Part shown: in pieces, positions 44,439 to 55,857 of the stretch | Numbering within the stretch: position 1 is the first letter of the stretch | How the letters are laid out: each line of letters begins with the position of its first letter | DNA from: Bipolaris cookei | Lineage: Eukaryota > Ascomycota > Dothideomycetes > Pleosporales > Pleosporaceae | Assembly: GCA_002286855.1 (NCBI GenBank) | Contig: NRSV01000010.1 | Coordinates: forward strand, 372,001-436,000 | Reading direction: 5' to 3' | Length of the DNA stretch: 64,000 bases | Program-made: the position numbers and the translations under genes | Notes under the pieces: model-generated | What the model was told of the DNA's origin: nothing | Database searches by the model: none | The model's input: only the letters and a program-made list of their open reading frames with translations

Positions 44439-46130
44439 TTCGTGCTTTTATTGCTGGAAGAAATCAAGGGTGAATAAAGGCTACATTGTTGTACTTCAAA
44501 CGCCCAGCAAAGCCTCTTTCATCTAAGGTGGGGCTGACGTAATTACTTAATTCTTAGAACGCCTTACGGCGGCTTACCTGACGGGCCGGCGGGAACGGCG
44601 TTTTCTAGCGACGTACAACTTGACCTCATTAACACACCGATCCTGCTCAGTTTCACCAACAACGCTGCAGTCCTGCCAAGTGTTGATTCTCTATTATTTT
44701 TTCTTTCGATAGGGAAGTGTGGAGTGTCAAAATGTACCGAGGTTTGAACGTCTCCACGGAAAGAGATGTCACTGTAGCGGCGCTGACATTAGGAGACAAC
44801 GCTACAGTAGCGTCGACCACAAAAATAAAGAAGGAACCGTCGGTTTTGGGGCGCGCATATGCGACCTGGAAGTACCTTTGTAGTCGCTCTACTTTACAGC
44901 CACGGCCTAATGCACTTTGCCACCGAATATTGTCGGTTCGGTCGAGCTCGGTGTTTCTCGACCCAAAAACTACTCTCCGAAGTACCTGCGCAAGGGTACT
45001 CAGGTCCTGCAGCCTAATAATACGGAACCCACGTGTCATCATAGCACCCCGTGCGTGTATCACAGGAATTCCATGCTCCGAGGGTGCATGAGAGAAAAAT
45101 ATTTTCCAGCGCTATTCTCCATCAGCAACAACTTGCAGGGGCTCTCTGGCCTAGGAATCACACCTTCAATTTCGATCGCGATCCACACTAGGCATAGCAA
45201 TTACAAACTTCTTGTTCACCCCCATCAACACTAGACGGCCGCCATAGCCGGCGTCTCAAACTCCTGCGTCTTCCTTGGTTCAAGCCATAATGGTTTACTC
45301 GTGGCTCCCGAGGGCATGTAGGTCCAAGTGGCTGTGTTCCAGGCCCACGCATACGGCTACGCCATGAACTGCTCTTTCAAATCCCAGGAATCGGGACATA
45401 ACCTTCTCCGCCAGCTACCCCTGGTCAGGCCCCTGTCGATCTGTCAGAATCATTGTGGATGTTTCATGTTTTACTAGACTGCCGTATGCATGTAAGTATT
45501 GGAGGGCCCTGCAGAAATGGTGCCCAGGCTTCCGAAAACTCTCGTCTTACATGTTGAGAAAGCATACGGCTTGCAACTGCACATCCCAAGACGACTTGAT
45601 GTAATGCTTTCCTGTTAAGTTGATGTGTACACGGTCGTTTACGCAATGATGATAGTGTGGCTCAATGATTGACTTAGTACTATCCAACTAGCTTGGCCGC
45701 CGTCGTTCGAACAGGTTCAGGTCTCGACACATGAATTTTGTCTCAGGCTAGGATTCGACGGGAGCTAACTAGTCTGGGTCACTATTAAGCAACGTGGGTA
45801 CTTCTTTGGTCCAGGCTCAGCCGTGAACGTCAGAGTAGACCCCATCTGTGGCGCACAAGCCAGCAAATTCTAGAGTATGGGCGAAGCAGTCCGTCTCGAT
45901 CGACGCTGGGGTGCTTGCACTTCGTGAGATGTGGGCCATTAGCACGCTTTGGTGATTCCAGATCCTGATGGCGCTATGAGGGCATCCGACTACCCGCCCG
46001 AAAGTGCGAAAAGTACAAGATCTGGAGTATGGCCCCCGCTGACGATGGGGTTCATCATCTTCACCATCGCCCAGGTATAACTACGCTCGAGGCTTAATAT
46101 CCTTCAGTACATTCTACCCTACTCGTCACA
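44439..46130. other. Gene-poor gap before the GT2 gene
   Basis: Contains one decayed reading frame described separately (45231-45398) and no intact gene. The part near 45900-46130 is the promoter of the GT2 gene. Confidence 0.45.
45231..45398 (-). pseudogene. Possible C-terminal remnant of a decayed gene
   Basis: On the minus strand a protein-like frame runs CPDSWDLKEQFMA, stop, PYAWAWNTATWTYM, PSGATSKPLWLEPRKTQ, EFETPAMAAV, stop. The internal TAG at 45357-45359 sits in a Trp-rich context and would be a single G-to-A change from TGG. The composition looks like a real protein rather than chance. I could not name a family or trace the rest of the gene upstream, so this is weak. Confidence 0.3.
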
Positions 46131-48813
46131 ATGGTGTCTCCTTTCGACACTTCGTCTCGGAGAGCAGACTACTTCCCTGGACAAGGCCGGCGGTCCAGTG
46201 AGATCATGCCTTCCCAATCCCAGGATGTTGCGGTTCCTGCTCATCTCCTCCGTGCCACTGGCAATCTTGGATCCAAGCGGGATAATACCGCCACCCACAC
46301 TGCTGCATGGGAGCCTATACAAGAGAACCCTTTTCTCGACGCAGGGATAGGAAGTATTCGGCGAAATGACACTCAACGCTCCACCATCCGACAAAACAGC
46401 TCTCAACGATCAGCCATTCGACAAAACAGCTCTCAACGATCAGCTATCCGACAAAATAGCAACCAACGCTCACGGGGTCTACAACGGAATGGTACTCAAG
46501 ATTCTACCGATGCCGGACGCACACGAAGCGAAAGCGAACAAAGAAGAAGTGTTCGGTTCTCCGGACTTGGACCCTTCGACAACAACAGAACCTCACGATA
46601 TGCACTACCCTCACCTGACGAAGAAAGCACGAGGGCCCAGCGAACCCTCTCTTATGTACCTGGCTCAAGCGATGTTCTGACTACCACTCCTCGGGGAAGC
46701 CGAGCACCATCGCCCAATTTTGAGAGGAGAGCTAGCATATCATCGACTTATTCCAACGAGAACCCCTTTGCTTCAAAGCCAGGCTCGATCAAGAGCGATC
46801 CTTTCGCAACAGAAAATAACACGCCTCGCGGGTCGTTTGATGCGCCACCTCAGCAGCCTGAACCTGTACACCATGCTAAGCACAAGCGGAAGAACACTCT
46901 GCAGTCAGTGGTCGATGGTATCATTCCTGGTTCTTTGCAACGTCGCATGACAAACGCATCTTACTTCCAACGGAGTGAGTTGTTCGGAACCTACGAGAAG
47001 GCCAAGAAGAAGGGTGTCGAGATCCAGCGCAAGCCATGGGTACAGAATACTTTCGAGTACAGCTTGTATCTCCTCATGGTCCTCTTCATCTATTTTGTGC
47101 TTATCGGTATGCCGCTTTGGAAGGGTGCGGTCTGGTGGATGTACTGGGTTGTCCAAACCAAATTTGTTCTCCCTGGTGGATTCGCTATCACTCTGGGTAT
47201 TGCGCTATTGTAAGTTGGTCCCCGGGAACAATCTTGGTCTTTTGCTAACCCCGTCGCAGCTACGCCTTTGCTCCCCTTCTTATTCTCTTCGAGAAGGACC
47301 CTCCACCTGCCGACTACACGACAGAAACCAAGCATGCGTCCACTGTTGAGGACACTTGCCTCATGATCCCTTGCTACAAATCCGCCGGACTCATTGCCAA
47401 CACTCTCGAAGCTGCCTTGAAGATCTTCCCTGCATCCCACATCTTCGTCATTGCCAACGGAAACAGCCCCACGCCACTTGACAACACGGAAGAGGTCTGC
47501 CGCCCTTACGGAGTTAACCATATCTGGTCGCCCATTGGATCAAAGATTGTTGCTCAGTTCGTTGGCTGCTACGCCGCAAAGGGGTTCAAGAACGTCTTGC
47601 TCATCGACGATGATTGCGCCCTTCCCGATAACTTCCCCATCGTCACTGACCGCATGGTTGGCAACGTCAAGTGCATTGGTTACACCATCAAATCTGTCGG
47701 ACCCAACGGTTCGAAGGGAAATCTTTGCCAACAAGCCCAGGATCTTGAGTATAAGCTTAGTGGTATCCAGCGTGAGTTTGCAGGCAAGGTCGGTTCTGCT
47801 ACCTTCCCCCACGGCGCTATTTCCCTCTGGGACCGCGAACTCCTCATCAAAACCTTCCACGAGCACCCCGGTTTCAGTGTATCAGAGGATTGGTTCTTTG
47901 GCCACGTCGCCCGCCAGCTTGGTTCTCGCATCAAGATGTGCTCGCAGGTCTTTGTCGAGACCGAAACCCCCACTGCCGTCTTCTTCGCTGGCGGCGGCTC
48001 TCGTGGTGGCTTCGGTGAAATGACCATCTTCTCTCAACGCTTCAAGCGCTGGAATTTCTTCTTCGTCAATGGCATGTACTACAACATGGCCTACATCATC
48101 TGTGACTGGAAGCTCGGCTGGTGGGAGATTGGCGCAAAGATCTTTGTCTTCCAAGAGGTAAGCACACCTTTGCTACATCGCACACAAACACATATACTAA
48201 CATACGCACCCAGGTCTACGAAACTCTCCTTTATCTTCTGACTCCCTTCATTCTGCCCATCTCCTTCTACGTTCGTCCTGACTTCTGCGGTTACCTTCTC
48301 GCCGCCACAATCGTCATGTACGCGATCAACGTCATCATCTTCAACGAAGTGCATCTCCGCCGCAAGAACGAGCGCGTAGGCTGGGTCCTGCTCTACGTCT
48401 ACTACCTGCCCTACAAGATCGTCCTCACCTTTGTCAATGTCGCAAGCTGCTACTGGTCGCTGTACAAGTACGCGCGGTATTTCGCTAAGCGCCACCCCAA
48501 GGTTATCGAGGATGAAAAGGCCGTCGAGGTTGTTATTCGCCTTGAGGAGGACCAGGCTTCTAAGCAGGGCGGTCTTGGCCGTCGCCTTACTGTGCGCACC
48601 GTTGGTGGTCGCCCCAGTGTTGAAGAACAGGATGATGATCTGGATACCGCGAGGAACTCATGCGACTTTGTTGTTGCGCCCGAGCCGATCAGGTCGCCTG
48701 GCCTCCGTGAAGACTCGAGGCCTACTAGCCATGTGCTGAGGACTGAGGGTGTCGCGGCGAGGGATTACTTTGGTGAGAAGACGGCGGGACATGGACGACC
48801 GCAGGATGTTTGA
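46131..48813 (+). CDS. GT2: Family 2 glycosyltransferase required for hyphal growth (ZtGT2/FgGT2 type)
   Basis: Three exons: 46131-47209, 47260-48157 and 48214-48813, with introns of 50 and 56 nt. The second has a clear ATACTAACATAC branch site. The product is 858 residues. The first 300 are disordered and basic, and hold a tandem RQNSSQRSAI-type repeat around residues 80-110. Two membrane helices follow (about 305-370). The cytosolic catalytic domain has IDDDCALPD (476-478), SEDWFFG (569-570) and the QRFKRW motif (619-624), which are GT2 processive-synthase hallmarks. More membrane helices follow (LLYLLTPFILPISFYV and GYLLAATIVMYAINVIIF; YVYYLPYKIVLTFVNV), then an acidic tail. It looks like the single-copy GT2 described in Zymoseptoria tritici and Fusarium graminearum, needed for hyphal extension on solid surfaces. 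The polysaccharide it makes is, to my knowledge, unknown. Confidence 0.92.
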
Positions 48814-48846
48814 TCCCGCCCCCTTTTCTACCTACCTACCTTTTTT

Positions 48847-48966
48847 CACATTCTTCTTCACATTCTTCTTCACATTCTTCTTCACATTCTTCTTCACATT
48901 CTTCTTCACATTCTTCTTCACAGTCTTCTTCACATTCTTCTTCACAGTCTTCTTCACATTCTTCTT
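48847..48966. repeat. 12-bp minisatellite, ten units
   Basis: Ten head-to-tail copies of CACATTCTTCTT, with a CACAGT variant in at least two units. It begins 34 bases after the GT2 stop codon, so it lies in the 3' UTR or the convergent 3' gap (48814-49214) to the TPT1 gene. Unit length is a multiple of three, so both strands stay open for its whole length. Confidence 0.93.
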
Positions 48967-49214
48967 CAAACAAAACTTTGATACCTTTCTTGATTACTCT
49001 TCTTCGCACATACTTTCCACACACACTATCTACACACTTTTCAACTTTTTCCTATGTAAGATATAGACGGGAGTTTGCTCGGTACAGAAAAGAAAAATGC
49101 CTCTGGGAGGATGCCTTGCTATATACCTATTTTTTAACTGTATAATCAGTATTATGAATATGAAAAAATTGCACTCGTCATCTACATGCTCTTTTTCTTT
49201 GATTTATTGGTACT

Positions 49215-50305
49215 TTATACATTGTCCGTCGTGTCTCTTGAATCATTCGCTGCTCTTACTTTACCTCCTCTTCCACCACCACCCCGACCACCTCGGCCAC
49301 CACCCCCTCTGCCTTTCTGCGCTTGTCCAACTTCCTTCTCCCACTCTTCAATATCAACAGTCACGCCTTCGGGCAACTCCCCATTGCTCATCAAGACACC
49401 GCCATCCTTCTTCCTGCTCTCCACGCGCTTGAAGAAGGTATACGGCAAAAAGCCCTGCTCATTCCCCTCAGTCAAGATAACGCCATTCTCCGAGATGAAA
49501 AACTTGATACCAGCAGCAAGCGCAGCATCGATATCAATGTAAACCAGAATCGTCGAAGTCTTACGCATACCAGATATAACGGGCGCAGCTTCCGCAGATG
49601 CAGACGTAGAGTTGAGGGATTTGAATCCAACGGGTAATCCAGAAGCAAAGTGGATGTGGTTTCTTCCCATGCGGCGGAGACCGCCGCTCTTGAGGATGAG
49701 GTTCCAGGCGCGCTCGTCGGTGCCGTGGACAACGACGTCTGGGACATTTCCGGCTTCAGTGGAGATGGGGACGAGGAGGCCTTCGTTGTCGACTTTGATG
49801 GAGTGACCTTGATTCGCGCGGATGAGGTAGTCTGCTGGGTCGTCTGATTCTTGTATGCTTTGCAGTTGTTCTGATGCAGGCGCATCATACGATTCTTTGT
49901 CGAGTGACGATACTGAAATCATGGAGAAGCGCTGTTTGTCGTTGTTTGCGACTATGTCGCGGACTTCTCCAAAGGTGATTTTGAGGCTTTGTAGAGCCTT
50001 GGTGTTGAGCTATGGGCTGTTATTTTGCTGCCTGCCAAAAGCCAATAAAACTGATCCACCCAACCCAGATTCTCGAAAAGCGTTTTCCAAATTCTGGCTG
50101 TTTTGTTCCCGGTGACTTTATTTTATGTACACTGCGATCACAAACTTACCGCATCTTGAACATTGACATAGCCACCCTTTCCCAATTTCAGCCCCTCCTG
50201 GCCAGCCCCATGTCTGAGTAACCAGCTTATCTTCCTCGAAACCTGTACTTCTCTTGGCTGATTGGCCGGATTGCGGCTGCCGCCGCCACGACCACCTCTG
50301 GCCAT
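49215..50305 (-). CDS. TPT1: tRNA 2'-phosphotransferase Tpt1
   Basis: Two exons: 50150-50305 and 49215-50009, with a 140-nt phase-0 intron, giving 316 residues. The frame is open upstream to an ATG at 50410. The KptA/Tpt1 signatures are present: VSRKISWLLRHGA near residue 22, YVNVQDA-LNTKALQSLKITF across the splice, ADYLIRANQGHSIKV, VVHGTDERAWNLILKSGGL and RMGRNHIHFASG. These contribute the conserved Arg-His-Arg-Arg type set for NAD-dependent chemistry. The enzyme removes the 2'-phosphate left at the splice junction after tRNA ligation, passing it to NAD. Both ends carry unusual RGG-like repeats (MARGGRGGG at the N-terminus and a GRGGGGRGGRGGGGRGG-like tail) that could bind RNA. The tRNA-Lys in this window, which has an intron, would be the kind of substrate involved. 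Confidence 0.92.
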
Positions 50306-51409
50306 GTTCGTGATAGTCCTGCTGAAGATGCGCGAAATATTTGCGGGGCGAATATTGACAGTTGCGGGGACGCGTTGACAAGATATATGCAAAATTACGT
50401 TAGGCAACACTCTGAGTCGAGATGAGTGGTATATGGTGAGTCAAACACGACAGTTCCGCAAGGGCGAATGAGTAGTGAGAAGTATGGATGTCTGGGGGGG
50501 AAAAGATTAGTGTGAGATTTGTGCGCAGCGGCCCCGCGATCGTTGGTCGCGCTTGCAAAGCCTCTACTTTTGTCACCTGTATGCAAACATGTTGGAATGC
50601 CACCAGATCCAAGTAAGACGACAGCGTTGGCTGTGGCTTTTTGTCCCGAGGAAGATCTGACTGCTCTTTGCGATACAAGGATTCCGCAGGTTCCCATGAG
50701 TCTGAATAATGAGGTCGTTTGCACCGAGAGCTAGGTCGCTATGGACACTACTCTATCTACCATATAGTCCAGTATTTCTTGGGTATGAAAACTATGAGAC
50801 TGTCTCACCTATAGCGTTTTTTGTCTATGAGATACTGAGGCTAAGGTGATGTGTTTAAGCATATACGTTCGCAAGATTACATCTTTCCTACTTAAAGTCC
50901 AATTCTTCACAGGTCTCTCCGACAAAATGCCTGCTATTCCCAAATATATTTACGTGCCGCATAGTGTCGATAGAGAAATTACCTATAAGACCCAGAACCA
51001 TCGATCAACAAAGCACTCAGTCCCCATATCCTAGACATGATGTTATCAACCAAGCATGACCGCTCATATACAGAGGAGGGATATAGTTTTGATAGTCTTT
51101 GAAGCATGTTACGTAGTGCAAGTGTTACAGAAGCATTGGCGCCACCTGATATTCTTGCATCGGCAGTGCTCCATAGAGCCGGGATATTTCTAGCGCAGTT
51201 TTTCATAATTAAGCAGCTAGTCTTCAATGCATTGCTAAACAGTATTATTAACAAGCAAAAGAGTACTACGCTTCTCCTCGTTCAACACCTGGTAAGGATA
51301 AGGAAGGGAAAAAATATTGTCATAAATCTGCGATCAACACTCTGGCAATCTATATCTCCAGTGTTTCCGCCCATTGATATGTAATTGAAGCCCATTGCCC
51401 AAAAGCATA
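50306..51409. other. Intergenic gap
   Basis: Promoter side of TPT1 and 3' flank of the Rab5-type gene. No gene is supported. Only short frames are present. Confidence 0.45.
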
Positions 51410-52261
51410 TCAGCACGCACAACCCTCTTTGGGACCCTGTGGCTGTGCGCTGCCCAAGTTTACCCGGTCAGCATCTTGCCTAGCCAAGTTGGTCTGGCCG
51501 CCTACGTGGCGTGGTCCCTTTAAGCTCGCCTCTGGAATTGCGTTTGCGATAGCAGTAAACACCTCAGCAACGTTGTGCCCAGTCTTTGCACTCGTCTCGA
51601 AGAATAGTAAACTCTCTTCGTCCGCATATGCCTTTGCAGTCTTGCTGGGCACTCTCCTGGAGTCTTGGTTATCTTGTGCCTGCTCTTCCTCTCCCTCGGC
51701 TGCAGGCGCAGCATCTGCATCCTCTGGCCTGTCCTCGTCACCAGCGGTGGCAAGATCGAATTTGTTTCCTACGAGCGCAATGACAATGCCGGGCGAGGCC
51801 TGACGATGCAGTTCGGCGACCCAGTGTTGAGCTTTTGTGAGGGATGACGGCTTGGTGATATCGTACACGACGAGGGCGGCTTGCGCATTGCGATAGTACA
51901 TGGGTGCGAGCGAGGCAAAACGTTCCTGGCCTGCGGTATCCCAGATCTCGAACTTGATGGTACGGCTCGGTAGATTACATTTCTGCGTGAGGAAAGCAGC
52001 TGCCGAGAGTCATGTTAGCACCAAGGCGCCGCTTGAGAATAGGATTAGTAGTGTGGCTGTATACGTACCTCCGATAGTTGGCTCTTTGTTTTCTTGGAAG
52101 TCATTGTTCACAAAGCGCATAACAAGGGAAGACTAGCATCGGAATCAGTTCATGATTTAAACTGATGTATTGGTATCGCGCACCTTTCCCACAGCCGCCT
52201 CTCCTAGCAGCACGAGCTTGACGCTGCTGCTTGGCTTAGGTTGCGCGGATGCGTCCGCCAT
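51410..52261 (-). CDS. YPT5: Rab5-type small GTPase (Vps21/Ypt5 family)
   Basis: Three exons: 52184-52261, 52069-52132 and 51410-51999, with introns of 51 and 69 nt (phases 0 and 1), giving 243 residues. GTPase motifs are in order: P-loop GEAAVGKSS (residues 20-28), NKEPTIGAAF switch I with the effector Thr45, WDTAGQERF with Gln72, GNKFDL and ETSAKTG. The switch II and RabF sequence FASLAPMYYRNAQAALVVYD is diagnostic for Rab5. The C-terminus CAC is a double geranylgeranylation site. Compared with most Rab5 proteins, it has an acidic insert of about 25 residues (EDRPEDADAAPAAEGEEEQ) between the G4 and G5 motifs, seen also in Ypt52/RabA-like fungal proteins. It controls fusion and traffic at early endosomes. 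Which fungal Rab5 paralogue it is cannot be told from one window. Confidence 0.95.
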
Positions 52262-55200
52262 CGTCGATGCGTGAGATGTTGCGATTTGGAACTTATGGGG
52301 TGTGTACAGGTGCGACAGGTCGTTTAGAGATGTAGCTCAATGTTCCAGTATCGTGCGCGATGTGGAGGTGCAGTTTGGGTCCAGGCAGCGATGTTGCTGG
52401 CGGACGGTTTGAGGTTGCCGAGTACAATGACGAACGTCGAGCACGTGAGTTGCTGACTAAGATTGGTATCGTTTTCGATGTCCTTGTATATACTACGTAC
52501 ATAAATGTCCTTCCAGACATACTGGTTACACAAACTACTTTCACTGCCTGCCACGACATAGGAGACAAGTCAACCAGTTTATGGTATGCTCTGATTGGTT
52601 TTGTATGCCAGAGGCTGAATGCAAGACCGCGGAGAAGTTAGAGTATTCCCTTGTGCTACATGCTTGTCAGAAGTCATCTCACAATCATCTGTTATCAGTA
52701 GAGTACAAAACCATGAGCAAACCATTTTTTATAGAGAGTAAAACTGATGTTCGAGGCACTGACTGAACAAATCTCAATGCAGTCAGATGATGTTAAATGA
52801 CCTGCTCAGCCTGCCGCGCAAGCTGCGTCAGCATCTGAAGCTCCTGCCTCTCCCTTGACGGTCTAGAGGGCTCTACAAAATCACTCAATTACACAATCAG
52901 TGAAAAGTGGCGGAGATGATTTGGACAGAAGATATGGGTAGAAATTACTCCAAGAACTTTGGGGCCATGCAGTGCTGTGAAACCCTGTTTTCTGTTTGTA
53001 CTTTTTACAGTAAGATGCACCGGGCCAGCATTTCGAGATTGAGTAGTGCGATCACTAATAGTACTAACATTGCTCATTCCCGCAGTCAGATGCACCTGTG
53101 CACAAAGACAGACCGCAACTCTGTCGGTCCTAGCATGAGGCGTCGTTGGCGACAACGCATACCGATCTTAAAAAAAAAGTCGCAGCCAACACCTCAAGTG
53201 GGGACTTTTGGGCAACTATGCGCCTGTTGCTCAACAACACTTTTTCTTTTCGAAGGGCCGACTGTTCGATTGTGGGAGGAGTGAAATTGGATTGTTGTTG
53301 TTTGTGGGAGCAAGGAAGACGAGAAGCGGTTGGTGATTGTTCATCGCTTAGTCATGGGTTACCAGCATCTTCTGGCTTTACAACGGGCCGAAGGTGCCCA
53401 CGTCATGGAAAAACCCACAGAATGTAACATGTGCATCGGGCGATGCTGCAGGATGAAATTATTTTGTACAGCCATCGCGAATGACGTCACGTCGGTAGTA
53501 TGAAACCCTACTTGGTTTGGTGTGCCGAGAGTGGCCATGGCCAAAGTGGGCTTCACAGGGGATGCGTTTGGAGGAGTGTCTGAGTCAGCGGCCGCATGTG
53601 CAAACCAGTTGAGTGCGGATTGAGGCCCCTGAACCGTCACCCACCGGGCATAACAGAATGTTTGTCAGGACACGGAGAAACATTATGGATGGCGATGAGG
53701 GAGATGGAGGCCAGTTGTACTAGACTTGTCGCAGTGCCAATGGCAGGCGTGCGGGCGGCAATGTGGCGTCTTTAACCCCTCAAGCACCCAGAGCCACGGG
53801 ACTCCCGAACCGGCAGGCGCAATTGGATGCTCTCCTGCATCTGCATCTGCATCTGCATATTCTACATGGAATGAAGACACCACACCGGAAGGACCTGGAT
53901 GGCGACTCCAGAGCGCAGTGCACCCCACCGCCATGCTGCCAACCGGCTCCCCAACCAAGCGCTGTCATTGGGTGCAGCGTAGCACGTCCACATGGGCATG
54001 GGAGCGACTACGTGTGTAAACCAGGCACCGCGGTGACCGGAGCGAGGACAATGGCTTGACGGGTGTATGCAGAGTATGTGTGTATGTGGTGGTAAGTGAG
54101 TATGTAAGTATGCAGGTAATTGAGTATGCAGATGAGTAAGAAGTATTGCGTGCATGTGTGCACAGCTCCTTGGGCAAAGTGTCGAGTTGCTGATGGGGTC
54201 CAGAAGGGCACCACAGGCTGGCCGTCATGTGGCGGTGATTGTGTGGTGCAGATGCGGCATGGCCCAACAGGCAGAGGCTCCACAGCAGCGAATGGCAGGA
54301 CGGGGCGGTGGCTCGCGCGATAATAGCAGCACCGGCGCCAGGCGTGCGACCGATCGCGATGACGCCAAGCGCGGGTCTCGCCTTCCGAGGGGGGTGTCAG
54401 GCTGGTCAGGCTGGTCAGGCTGACCACGACTGTGTTGCGACGGGCACAGGACGACAACCATGGCTGCTGGACGGGCACAGAGGATGCAGATGGCGCAAAC
54501 ACATGTTGGCAGACGGCCATGTCGGCGCTGAGCGCACCACGTCCAGACACAGCAGCGATCGCCTAGGCGCGCCTGAGGCCGCGACTCTGCCATCGCCCTC
54601 TCCAGACAAGCGCTCGGTTCCCCGTGTCCTTGATCCGCCCGAGCCGGCGTGGACCAAGCGCGGCCATGGCAAAGTGCGTCTCCCCTCTGTGATTAGTACC
54701 AATATGCGCCTGGCGATCGGCGTTGTCCGCTCCAGGCCTAGCCAGCCTGACGTGAATCCATGCTCGAATCACCCAAGCGGGGATGCACTCTAGAAGGCGC
54801 ACTAGCTATGGTCCCCTTTGACAAACCCGCCCTTGGGCCAGGAACACGCACAAAAAAGTTTCCTTCCTTTGGCAGGGCCCAGCGAGAGAGCAGCGCACCG
54901 CACCACAGCACCTGGCACCGCCCTGCCCTGGCCCAAGGGCCGCTCCAAGATGCGTGTGCCCGCTGAAACACGCAATCAGTGCGCGCGGGGAAATGCCGCA
55001 TCCCAGATCTCCCCAGGGCCTTTGCAGCCTTTAATCCAAAGCGGTGCGGTCCAAAGGCCAAAGGGGGCTTGCCTGCTCGCTTCCAGCCACTGCATGGGCG
55101 GGAACTTGAGAGGACGCCTTCGCCAGGGCCTACCTACTTATCAGTCACGTTGGTCGGCTTGTGGGATGGGAGCGTCCGGCTGACCCCAGATGCCGCGTGC

Positions 55201-55724
55201 CATGTTTGCGACCAAATAATAAAAAAGTTGCTGCGTCTAGAATTGCTGTGACGGTCAGACATCCCTTATTTCCCCCCTCCCTCTCCATGTAATAACCCCC
55301 CCTTGCCCCGGCCATCCTCGTCGTGTTAAGCAGCAGTGCGTTGTTATTCACCAGTCCCGGCCACATTTCCCAAGCTGTGCAATCGAGACTCCCCGTCGGA
55401 CACAGTAGTAACTCCATATCAGGAGCTCGGGCGTCACCCCACTTGTCGAATAGCATTCCGCGAACTGTCCACACGCCGTATTTTTGGATAAACGCCTCCT
55501 TCACCTAGCACACGCCTCCCGCACACACATCTTGTTAAATATTCTCACACACTGGCTCCCTGCGCTGCCCTGCATTGTCTCAACAAGCCCGTTTCAGCCG
55601 CATCGCCCATTGCAGCCCCGACACTTCGGACACGGTGCGACAATTGCTCGGTCCTGCTGACGAAGCCGGACGAACAAAGCAAACACCAAACTACTGGCAA
55701 CTTTTTTTAGGGGGGGGACCCAAC
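52262..55724. other. Long GC-rich gap before the C2H2 gene
   Basis: 3.5 kb with no gene that I can support. The frames between 53360 and 55250 on both strands overlap heavily and lack domains. It holds a (TGCATC)n run at 53835-53858, a TATGTAAGTATG-like repetitive patch near 54060-54140, and a CAGGCTGGT triplication near 54400-54425. From about 55250 the sequence is probably promoter and leader of the zinc-finger gene. Confidence 0.45.
53835..53858. repeat. (CTGCAT)4 hexanucleotide repeat
   Basis: Four perfect hexanucleotide units in non-coding sequence. Confidence 0.85.
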
Positions 55725-55857
55725 ATGACTGTACACAAGGTACCTCTACTGCTTCCCGCTGCCATTGCTCCCCTCGGACTCGCACTGACCGGCTGCCCCT
55801 ATCCAGGAACCCATCAACGTCCGACCCGCCAGCCAACAACGGCACTCATCCAGCACC

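Noticed and set aside
44717..45091. 124-codon plus-strand frame near 44.9 kb
   Set aside because: Overlapped by an equally long minus-strand frame. Neither has a recognisable motif.
53359..55250. Many overlapping frames of 90-190 codons on both strands
   Set aside because: GC-rich sequence keeps all frames open. No frame shows a family, and no plausible splice structure links them.
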